Shown: piece after piece, positions 60,601 through 64,000 of the stretch
Position numbering within the stretch: position 1 is the first letter of the stretch
Layout of the letters: the number at the start of each line of letters is the position of its first letter
The notes under the pieces: model-generated
Told to the model about the DNA's origin: nothing
Seen by the model: the letters and a program-made list of their open reading frames with translations, nothing else
Databases searched by the model: none
Position numbers and translations under genes: made by a program
Source: Lumbricus terrestris
Taxonomy: Eukaryota; Annelida; Clitellata; Crassiclitellata; Lumbricidae
Direction: 5' to 3'
Length of the DNA stretch: 64,000 bases
Assembly: GCA_949752735.1 (NCBI GenBank)
Contig: OX457041.1
Coordinates: forward strand, 30,338,400 to 30,402,399

Positions 60601-63117
60601 ACATTGCTCAAGCTCCAAGTCAATTCTGGTACTTAATAGTTGATTTGCTGATATAAAAAAGCAGGTGAGCCAAGCAAATGCAATCACCACACAGAGAAGT
60701 AATTCAGTAGAAAAAAAGGCACACAGACTTTTTCATTTGTAACAAACCATTTTGAAATTCAAGTTCCTTCATAAGGACGAGCAACAGCAGAAGCGCCTGA
60801 TGAACTTTGACCTCCGACAGATAAGCTCTCGAGTTGACAGAATTAACAATGTCAAGAACTGGCGAAAGGCAATCATAGAGATGGTTGGGTTGTTTTGTCT
60901 CATGAGCCACTACAACTCCTCCTTCAGCTGCAGAATAAAGTCCAGCATCCAAAGTCAGTAACAAGAGATGAACTGTCGCAAGGCAGTCTGGGATATCCGT
61001 CAGATCCTCTTTTACTTCTACAACACAAAACAACCAAAATTTAACTGACATTAACTAGATGTATAATTGTATATGTTGCATGGTGGCTGATTGGTGAAAG
61101 TGCTTGTCCTCAAAAGCAGAGAGTAGGGGTTTGAGTCTCAGCCGAGGCAGTTACCAAAGTTGAGAATCAAGTCCTTTACACACAATTGCTCCATGCCATC
61201 AATGTTCTGTCATATGGCCAAGTGCACTTTGAACTTAGAAGGAGGCAGGAGGCCAATATAAACAACTGTTGCAATTAAAACATTAACTTCATGTCTCATA
61301 GGATTTTGCAATACAAATTTAGACATGTATCAGCAACCGTGGACAAGTTGCTCAGCGCTCACCCAAAATTTGTCTGTGATAAAAACAATGAGAAACGACC
61401 TCACTCATCTCATACCAGGTGGCTATAAAGTAAATGGACCTGACATCGGGCAGAGAACTCATCATCATCATCATCATCATCACCACCACCACCACCACCA
61501 CCACCACCACCATCATCATCATCCATCATCACCATCAGCTATAAAGAGATGTGTCCTAATGCTGAACTGCTAATGCTGTACTACTGTGATCATGCCTATG
61601 CTACAGTCCTTTTACCTCAGAACCTTGCTTATGAGGAATCCGATTAAGTCATGATAAAATGCATGCTAAAAAGTGTGCTATCAAAACTTCTATGATGGAT
61701 CTACATGGATTATTTAAAATTTACACAAAAGCTAAAAGACATAAGATTACAGTAACACATAAAAGAACAATCTGCAAAAAAGGCAGATCACAAGTCAAAT
61801 TAAAGATTGATAGAAAATGTTTCCTGCCTGAAAGATCCGTCGAACTCTGCATCCACGCAACAACTGCAGCTTCAAGGTTTGGGAGGAGATGAGACGACCG
61901 CCAGACAGGATCTGAACTCCTAAGCCACTCAACTAGGAAAGCCCAGAGACTGTTGCCACGGCAAAGTGTCTCTGGCATTCTGAGGCAGCCAAGAATCAAC
62001 AAGAGCAGGTCAACTCCAACCTCAGACTGCAAACAACACAAATACTTATAGTAATTCACTTCTTCTAACTGGAATTCGAAACTTATATAGTGCCACTCAA
62101 AAAACTATTAATCAGAGGTTCTCTCTATGACAGTATGTAGCACACAAACACACTAAGAGTCGAAGCAACAGATTCCCATCCAAAGTTGACAAACAGCATC
62201 ACATTCAAGGTCTCCATAGAGCAAGATGTATCAATAGCGAGGATGAACAAAATGTGTATACCTTTTTTGAGCACTCCAAACTCTAACAACAGTCTTAAAA
62301 ATCTTAGGAATAGGTAATATCTACCTGCCTTTACAGAAATTTCTTAACAGCACACTGTTAAGTTCACAATGTTTGTGGAGAAGCAATCTGATAAAGGTGC
62401 TGGTAAGTCTTAAGTGTAAATGAAATGACATGGCTGGTCCTAAATATTTTAAATCTTCCTGTACGGTTTTCATTCTGTATAGTCTCTTATGTCATTTCAT
62501 CCACAATTAAAGTCTGAGCAGATGGGTGAAAAAAGAGGGCGTTCCAACATCTAGGACCATCAACAGAAACAGTTTTAGTCATAAGCAAGACCCTAAAGGT
62601 ATACTCAGATGATCTGGTAGAGTAATGACAAAGTCTGCGAAATGAGGACTGATCTTAAGGTAAATTGTGTTTGGCCAGAGTTCGATTAGATGCAATTTAA
62701 ACACCGGAACAATGAAAATGAAGCCACTGCAAAGATTTAAGCTCGGGTCATAAGTTTATAATTCTATATGCTAGCTGTGAATCTAGCCAAAGAGATTTGT
62801 ACTCTTTGGAGTTTCAGTACGCTTGACTTTGTGAAAATCCCAATTTACCTGCCGGTAGTTCTCACTCATAGTTAACAAATAGAAATACTGTTTTCTTGCA
62901 TGTCTTACTTTTGCCATTATCAACTATTCATATTTAGTCAAATGAGTGTTTTGATTTGTTGGTATTTAGCAAAGTAGTAACAGAGCTATTTGGTGCAGTT
63001 ATGTTCAGAACACTTCTAACCAAGTCAACAAGGTTAAAGAACGTTTTCGTGAGTAAACACTGCGTCACAGATCGGAAGACAGCATCATGAGCCAAAACAG
63101 TCAGAGATAGGAGTTTC
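39195..63117 (-). CDS. TARBP1: TARBP1, tRNA (guanosine-18-2'-O)-methyltransferase (partial, 22 exons seen)
   Basis: Homologue of human TARBP1 and yeast Trm3, which methylate the ribose of G18 in certain tRNAs using S-adenosylmethionine. The long N-terminal part is a HEAT-like helical solenoid and the C-terminus is a SpoU (SPOUT) catalytic domain. The SpoU motifs are all present: [23 protein letters not shown] (exons 19-20), LLLLG/NERYGIP (exons 21-22) and [20 protein letters not shown] (exon 22). Exons 3-22 show GT-AG borders, and phases agree at almost every junction. About 1,100 residues are covered, against roughly 1,600 in human, so about the first third lies beyond base 64000 or is unrecognised. 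Weak points: the 3' ends of exons 2, 3 and 5. Exon 16 ends inside a 12-copy tandem array. Introns hold many hATs and SINEs. Confidence 0.93.
39855..39897. repeat. (AT)n microsatellite
   Basis: About 42 bp of uninterrupted AT dinucleotides in TARBP1 intron 21. Confidence 0.95.
40352..40714. mobile_element. hAT MITE with 8-bp target duplication
   Basis: Starts CAGTGGCGGCATCAGGATTT and ends CCTAGCGCCGCTACTG, flanked by CCTGGCAG and CCTGGCAA (7 of 8). Inside are 'tctgacgacctttttaagtcat' and 'tctgacgaccttttcttttagtcat', the core of the family also seen at 6586, 31842 and 32284. The flank 40260-40320 carries the same core, perhaps an older copy. Confidence 0.85.
40934..41070 (-). CDS. TARBP1: TARBP1 exon 21 (SpoU domain)
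   Basis: Acceptor cttttaaaag before 41070, donor TTGGG|GTAAGA at 40933. Phase 0 in, 2 out. Encodes [40 protein letters not shown] and TLLLLG, motif 2 of the SpoU domain. Confidence 0.95.
41230..41765 (+). mobile_element. Degenerate L2/CR1-like LINE piece
   Basis: Plus-strand traces: '[16 protein letters not shown]', then AARTTTKT, later [18 protein letters not shown] (the 'FSVAGPKLWNSLP' block). A CA-rich minisatellite (41466-41546) has expanded within it. Heavily decayed. Confidence 0.5.
41466..41546. repeat. (CA)n-TGCAT minisatellite
   Basis: Alternating cacacacaca and tgcatcacac units, five or so copies. Confidence 0.9.
42086..42210 (-). CDS. TARBP1: TARBP1 exon 20 (SpoU motif 1)
   Basis: Acceptor gtttctaaag before 42210, donor GAAGAG|GTAGAA at 42085. 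Phase 1 in, 0 out. Encodes (G)[41 protein letters not shown]. The NxGGLxRT signature is completed across the junction with exon 19. Confidence 0.96.
42541..42750 (-). mobile_element. tRNA-derived SINE (copy 2)
   Basis: Minus strand: head with tggtgtagtagtggcg, B-box-like GGTTCGAATTC, and a 3' tail GAGGCGCCTCTGAGTAG-like ending ggggcactattg at about 42541. Inserted in TARBP1 intron 19. Confidence 0.82.
42867..43082 (-). CDS. TARBP1: TARBP1 exon 19
   Basis: Acceptor tttcttccag before 43082, donor CGGAG|GTTGTG at 42866. 216 bp, phase 1 in and out. Encodes [34 protein letters not shown], an Asp/Ser-rich linker, then [16 protein letters not shown], the beginning of the SpoU fold. Confidence 0.95.
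43255..43560 (-). mobile_element. L2-like LINE 3' UTR relic, minus orientation
   Basis: Reverse complement ends with GAGTGGGCTTCTTGAAAGGT, CACTATATATTATAAATTCT and TGAA repeats. Plus-strand 5' side is cattcattcatttcaagaat. Confidence 0.55.
43649..43740. mobile_element. hAT terminus fragment (CATAGGCGTAGGAGG)
   Basis: ccataggcgtaggaggtggg followed by agggacaaatgtcccccaaa and ttcgggcaa resembles the left end of the 6586-6868 MITE. No matching right end was found. Confidence 0.45.
44087..44267 (-). CDS. TARBP1: TARBP1 exon 18
   Basis: Acceptor gatattgcag before 44267, donor GACAG|GTTGGT at 44086. Phase 0 in, 1 out. Encodes [20 protein letters not shown] then [20 protein letters not shown] and a basic stretch. 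'PxLSGxTDEEW' is typical of the segment before the SpoU domain. Confidence 0.88.
44686..44767 (-). CDS. TARBP1: TARBP1 exon 17
   Basis: Acceptor cttgttgcag before 44767, donor TTGAG|GTACGT at 44685. Phase 2 in, 0 out. Encodes [27 protein letters not shown]. It joins in frame to any of the twelve donors of exon 16. Confidence 0.9.
45332..45799 (-). repeat. TARBP1: 12-copy, 39-bp tandem array across a TARBP1 splice donor
   Basis: Twelve units of 39 bp, minus-strand unit gtgcactcgtatatcaacga + caacaagtttgtattttat. Each holds the exon end (HSYINDNK) and a candidate donor CAA|GTTTGT or CAA|GTGTGT. The GT starts lie at 45770, 45731, 45692, 45653, 45614, 45575, 45536, 45497, 45458, 45419, 45380 and 45341, exactly 39 bp apart. 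Five units (45614, 45575, 45419, 45380, 45341) carry GTGTGT. The array is open on both strands, and 39 is a multiple of three, so each later donor adds 13 residues without changing frame. Confidence 0.95.
45771..45949 (-). CDS. TARBP1: TARBP1 exon 16 (shortest form)
   Basis: Acceptor atattacag before 45949. Encodes [39 protein letters not shown], then [17 protein letters not shown]. The [15 protein letters not shown] block is a TARBP1/Trm3 family hallmark. The first possible donor (CAA|GTTTGT) is at 45770, phase 2, exactly what exon 17 needs (AA+A = Lys). Eleven further donors downstream would give in-frame longer versions, up to 143 more residues. Confidence 0.9.
46815..46904 (-). CDS. TARBP1: TARBP1 exon 15
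   Basis: Acceptor tgtgttttcag before 46904, donor CTCAG|GTAGCA at 46814. 30 codons, phase 0 both sides: [30 protein letters not shown]. Confidence 0.88.
47980..48132 (-). CDS. TARBP1: TARBP1 exon 14
   Basis: Acceptor atttgcttag before 48132, donor GAGAAG|GTCAGC at 47979. 51 codons, phase 0: [51 protein letters not shown]. 'PSVRxxxEWLxIRI' fits the TARBP1 solenoid. Confidence 0.9.
48706..48934 (-). CDS. TARBP1: TARBP1 exon 13
   Basis: Acceptor ttgttttag before 48934, donor TCAAG|GTTCAA at 48705. Phase 2 in, 0 out. Encodes [68 protein letters not shown]. The 'SYANSxxHRIKxRxxxxLLxL' stretch is a strong TARBP1 marker. Confidence 0.94.
49365..49560 (-). mobile_element. Retroelement 3' relic in TARBP1 intron 12
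   Basis: Plus text cattgtattatatctataaatttatatattgcctctcgcag resembles 18950-18990. The following 'agggaggaagatcattccaaatggagg' also resembles about 1490-1530, so this is one dispersed family. Non-coding. Confidence 0.45.
49724..49795 (-). CDS. TARBP1: TARBP1 exon 12
   Basis: Acceptor tgttttccag before 49795, donor GTTAG|GTAAAT at 49723. 72 bp, phase 2 in and out: [23 protein letters not shown]. It fits between exons 11 and 13 (CG+A, AG+G). Exon 11 could also join exon 13 directly in frame, so skipping is possible. Confidence 0.78.
50108..50926. mobile_element. hAT element with perfect 8-bp target duplication
   Basis: CAGGGGTTCTCAAACTGTGG at left and AAAGTTTGAGAACCCCTG at right, flanked by ATCTAGAA on both sides (50100-50107, 50927-50934). 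Subterminal GGGGTACGC motifs recur at both ends. No transposase. Relatives: 8868-9578 and a fragment at 52600-52822. Confidence 0.93.
51716..51891 (-). CDS. TARBP1: TARBP1 exon 11
   Basis: Acceptor ttttgttacag before 51891, donor AAACG|GTGCAG at 51715. Phase 0 in, 2 out. Encodes [57 protein letters not shown]. The 'CxxFGPxxxKxxR' ending fits the family. Confidence 0.9.
52229..52399 (-). CDS. TARBP1: TARBP1 exon 10
   Basis: Acceptor catttccag before 52399, donor TCAAG|GTCTTT at 52228. 57 codons, phase 0: [57 protein letters not shown]. The weak donor is the only drawback. Confidence 0.85.
52600..52822. mobile_element. Truncated right end of the 50108-type hAT
   Basis: 'tgtcactgcaagggggcttcgcaatggcattttgtttctgatc' and 'cttggggtacaataaaataaagcttgagaaccctg' match 50790-50926. 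The left part is missing. Confidence 0.8.
53236..53434 (-). CDS. TARBP1: TARBP1 exon 9
   Basis: Acceptor gtttattgcag before 53434, donor CTAAG|GTAATC at 53235. Phase 2 in, 0 out: [66 protein letters not shown]. Helical solenoid sequence. Confidence 0.88.
53749..54979. mobile_element. hAT element with transposase remnant and perfect 8-bp duplication
   Basis: CAGGGGTTCTCAACC left and GGTTGAGAACCCCTG right, flanked by ATGTAGAA on both sides (53741-53748, 54980-54987). The right end carries at least six GCGACACACC motifs, the left an inverted set. Contains a hAT transposase C-terminal piece (54087-54320). In TARBP1 intron 8. Confidence 0.93.
54087..54320 (-). pseudogene. hAT transposase C-terminal fragment
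   Basis: Minus-strand frame [58 protein letters not shown]. The pattern (YLCEQGFSxLxxIKxKxRNRL, then LRxALSxxEPR) is the hAT dimerisation region. The catalytic N-terminal part is gone or unreadable. Confidence 0.85.
55071..55265 (-). mobile_element. tRNA-derived SINE (copy 3)
   Basis: Minus strand from about 55265: head with tgctgtaggggg..., B box GGTTCGAATCCACC at about 55204, 3' tail GGGAGCGCCTCTGAGTAGAT and AGCTTGAAGGGGCGCTATAA. In TARBP1 intron 8. Confidence 0.85.
55778..55845 (-). CDS. TARBP1: TARBP1 exon 8
   Basis: Acceptor tactctattag before 55845, donor CTCAAG|GTACGG at 55777. Phase 0 in, 2 out: [22 protein letters not shown]. Phase joins exon 9 (AG+T = Ser). Confidence 0.8.
56054..56155 (-). 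CDS. TARBP1: TARBP1 exon 7
   Basis: Acceptor aattgtcttgcag before 56155, donor GCCAG|GTGCTG at 56053. 34 codons, phase 0: [34 protein letters not shown]. All three frames are open here; this one was chosen because it fits exons 6 and 8. Confidence 0.72.
56590..56790 (-). mobile_element. tRNA-derived SINE (copy 4)
   Basis: Minus strand: tgtgtaggggtatgttcggt head, worn B box, and a tail GGGAGCGCCTCTGAGTAGAC, GTCTTGAAGGGTCGCTATAA. In TARBP1 intron 6. Confidence 0.82.
56880..57026 (-). CDS. TARBP1: TARBP1 exon 6
   Basis: Acceptor tttttttaaag before 57026, donor TCAAAG|GTAAGT at 56879. 49 codons, phase 0: [49 protein letters not shown]. 'YSPxPLYLxLxxxLxxTVG' looks family-like. Confidence 0.9.
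57448..57546 (-). CDS. TARBP1: TARBP1 exon 5 (3' border uncertain)
   Basis: Acceptor gcatgaccatccag before 57546. [33 protein letters not shown]. The chosen donor GCT|GTAAAT at 57447 gives phase 0, as exon 6 needs. Another GT (ATTT|GTAAGG) at about 57486 would break the frame. Confidence 0.55.
57605..57646. repeat. (ATT)n microsatellite
   Basis: About 14 ATT units. Confidence 0.95.
57788..57900 (+). mobile_element. Helitron-like 5' end fragment
   Basis: TGTTTGTATGTCCGGATGTG is shared with the 5' part of the 35118-35969 element, and 'cgattgacgaaaatttgtgcaattcatt' follows. A worn 3' end of the same kind lies at 59040-59150, so the pair may bracket one old element, but that is uncertain. Confidence 0.4.
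58142..58365 (+). mobile_element. tRNA-derived SINE (copy 5)
   Basis: ggggcgcggtggtgtagtgg head, B box GGGTTCGAATCCACC at about 58193, tail GGGAGCGCCTCTGAGTAGAG, GCTTGAAGGGGCGCTATAAC, ending in AAAC repeats. The best-preserved copy. Confidence 0.92.
58389..58707 (+). mobile_element. L2/CR1-like LINE 3' end
   Basis: Plus frame [60 protein letters not shown], then a stop and the tail GGGAGCGCTTCTGAGTAGTC, CTCTTGAAGCGCTATATAAA, TTCTTGAATGAATG. The 'RAFSVxGPxxWNxLP' block is the LINE ORF2 C-terminus. Young-looking. Confidence 0.88.
58960..59150 (+). mobile_element. Worn Helitron-like 3' ends
   Basis: Two successive blocks (cggtcaacaccgggtactcc; tttcccgggcaatgctaggt) resemble the 3' hairpin of the 35118-35969 element, but the terminal CTAGT is lost. 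Confidence 0.4.
59385..59543 (-). CDS. TARBP1: TARBP1 exon 4
   Basis: Acceptor ttgtgtttaag before 59543, donor CAAAA|GTATGT at 59384. 53 codons, phase 0: [53 protein letters not shown]. Confidence 0.82.
59668..60116 (+). mobile_element. SINE (third family) interrupted by a minus-strand SINE
   Basis: Outer unit: ggtggtgttctgtgccttgt, B-box-like GATTCAAATCTACC, gaccttggacaagttgctca, ataattgtctgtgatga, then after the insertion acgggaaaccacctctctca and gggcagagaactcatcat. The same unit recurs at 61326-61458. The inserted SINE (59776-60040, minus) has a tRNA head with B box GAGTTCGAACCCC and an ATT tail. Confidence 0.75.
60201..60249 (-). CDS. TARBP1: Possible TARBP1 microexon between exons 3 and 4
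   Basis: Acceptor cctctgaccag before 60249 and donor AAAAG|GTTAAA at 60200 bound 49 bp reading [16 protein letters not shown] in phase 2 in, 0 out. It would repair the phase break between exons 3 and 4 if exon 3 ended two codons later than modelled (GGTTT|GTTACA). Speculative. Confidence 0.3.
60748..61017 (-). CDS. TARBP1: TARBP1 exon 3 (3' border uncertain)
   Basis: Acceptor tgtgttgtag before 61017; best donor AATG|GTTTGT at 60747. Encodes [79 protein letters not shown]. Phase 1 in; the donor gives phase 1 out, which does not match exon 4 (phase 0), so a small exon or another donor is needed. Confidence 0.82.
61078..61210 (+). mobile_element. tRNA-like SINE head
   Basis: gcatggtggctgattggtga (A box), gtttgagtctc (B box) and a following 'ttgctccatgccatc' resemble a tRNA-derived SINE; the tail is not clear. 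Confidence 0.5.
61326..61458 (+). mobile_element. SINE (third family), 3' part
   Basis: caaccgtggacaagttgctc, tttgtctgtgataaaaacaa, caggtggctataaagtaaat and cgggcagagaactcatcatc match 59740-59776 and 60040-60116. Confidence 0.7.
61459..61535. repeat. (CAT)n(CAC)n microsatellite
   Basis: catcatcat then caccaccac then catcat over about 76 bp, grown from the tail of the preceding SINE. The His-rich open frame here is not a gene. Confidence 0.95.
61846..62026 (-). CDS. TARBP1: TARBP1 exon 2 (3' border uncertain)
   Basis: Acceptor gttgtttgcag before 62026. [60 protein letters not shown]. Exon 3 needs a phase-1 donor. CAGA|GTTCGA (61845) fits but is weak; ACTT|GTGATC further on would create a stop when joined. 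Coding character is clear, the border is not. Confidence 0.7.
62040..62930. other. TARBP1 intron 1, retroelement relics
   Basis: 'gaaacttatatagtgccactcaaaaaac' at 62080 and the following text up to about 62700 look like a worn L2-like LINE 3' UTR in minus orientation. No coding sequence. Confidence 0.45.
63021..63117 (-). CDS. TARBP1: TARBP1 exon 1 of window (5'-most recognised)
   Basis: Acceptor tttgtgctttag before 63117; donor GACTTG|GTTAGA at 63020. Phase 2 in, 0 out: [37 protein letters not shown]-like pair. No start codon, so earlier exons must lie upstream. Confidence 0.65.
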
Positions 63118-63129
63118 CTAAAGCACAAA

Positions 63130-64000
63130 GCAACATCATCATCATTATTATTATTATTATTATTTTAAGCAATTATTATTACTTCTATGGCACCAGGGTA
63201 AAATGAAAAAGAAATAACACGCTGGAAGCTGGTGCACTAAAATGAAGCCATACACTCGTTAATGTGAGAAAGCCATTCTGTGTTTGATGAAACAGAGAGG
63301 AAGACAAAGCAGACAGAGGAGCAGAGTGGATTTGGAACGACCTTACGTTAAAAGAGTTCAAACAAATGAATAAATGCAGCAAGCAAGTTCCAAATTTAGG
63401 TCCAGTAAAAAAAACAGACGTACATCTATCTACAATCAGAGCAAAACAGAGCATAAGTGGACGAATAATTTTATAATGATAAGGCTGAGCAATTACAGCC
63501 GATTTTAAATATGACGAACAATTTTAGAATATTCAATATTATCCATGATATCATAGTATCATAAACCATAACTCATTAGCAACATAATAAAAATTTACAA
63601 GAAAAAAGTGACAATTTTAACGTTAGAATGACAATATATGCACCAAAAATACAAAAACAGCAATTTACAATAAACACATTCTGTAGAGCCTTCATGCCAG
63701 ATCAGAAGACCATGCACTTTATTTCTGATTAAAACGTTGTAAGAAACAACACGGACAACCAAAAAATAGTCTGCTGCCACTCCATGTGTATGTCCAACAC
63801 AGAGTCCCTTCATATTTACTTTCTTCTAGTTTTTTCACAGACAACACCAGTGCAATTTTAATAAACAATACACTTACTTACCTACTTAATAGCTCCTGAA
63901 CTCATTAGTTTGCCCACAAATCTCAAAACACAGAAATTTTATAACTTTACAAAACACACAAACTGAATTCACATAGCAAATGACTAAAATACACAAAAAT
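63130..64000. other. TARBP1 upstream intron or 5' exons, unresolved
   Basis: Contains an ATT microsatellite (63137-63164) and a probable LINE relic (63220-63450). A strong minus-strand donor (AAGTAG|GTAAGTAAG) has its GT near 63880, but no matching open exon was found. The start of TARBP1 is outside or unseen. Confidence 0.4.

Noticed and set aside
61325..61573. Histidine-rich protein
   Set aside because: The poly-His run is a CAT/CAC microsatellite at the tail of a SINE.
63835..63900. Additional TARBP1 exon at the strong donor near 63880
   Set aside because: All frames before this donor meet stops within a few codons of a plausible acceptor; possibly a non-coding or unrelated site.

Overview
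The window is eukaryotic. It carries split coding exons with GT-AG introns, a polymerase-III-type tRNA-derived SINE family, L2/CR1-like and RTE-like LINE relics, and many hAT, mariner and Helitron-like DNA elements. The mix, and the frequent TAGGCCTA-type words, suggest a marine invertebrate, perhaps an echinoderm or another non-vertebrate deuterostome. I cannot name the species. Three real protein genes are visible; most other open frames are chance frames or mobile-element relics.

Gene 1 (minus strand, about 4,014-24,625) is an ELOVL4-type very-long-chain fatty-acid elongase. I rebuilt seven exons whose phases join exactly into a 291-residue protein. The last intron (4,092-16,424, about 12.3 kb) is packed with nested transposons. 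The leader of exon 1 carries a six-codon uORF whose stop overlaps the start codon.

Gene 2 (plus strand, 36,770-37,837) is an intronless coding region for a type II membrane glycosyltransferase of the DXD/GT32 (Gly_transf_sug) family. A start-stop ATG-TAG lies just upstream. A strong splice donor at 36,270 suggests a non-coding first exon.

Gene 3 (minus strand, 39,195 to at least 63,117, 5' end outside the window) is TARBP1, the large HEAT-repeat/SpoU tRNA guanosine-18 2'-O-methyltransferase. At least 22 exons are recognisable, about 1,100 residues ending in the complete SpoU signature. One of its exon-intron borders lies inside a 12-copy, 39-bp tandem array (45,332-45,799), so the gene has twelve in-frame candidate 5' splice sites in a row. 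This is the most unusual feature found.

Mobile DNA by region. 2-3 kb: LINE relic and SINE. 5-14 kb: a Harbinger-like MITE inside an RTE LINE, hAT elements inside hAT elements, a mariner-type foldback element, a three-level nest and a TA-flanked element. 14.5-20 kb: LINEs, a SINE and a mariner relic. 22-23 kb: hAT. 25-34 kb: a decayed unknown ORF, a TA-flanked element, nested hATs, a 500-bp near-perfect palindrome and two hAT MITEs. 34-36 kb: mariner relic and a Helitron-like element filled by a G-rich minisatellite. 40-60 kb: hATs and SINEs inside TARBP1 introns. Many element borders are supported by visible 8-bp (hAT), TA or 3-bp target duplications.

The three genes are not functionally linked: one acts in ER lipid synthesis, one in Golgi/ER glycosylation and one in tRNA modification. 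Without tools, family assignments rest on recognised motifs and splice-phase consistency.
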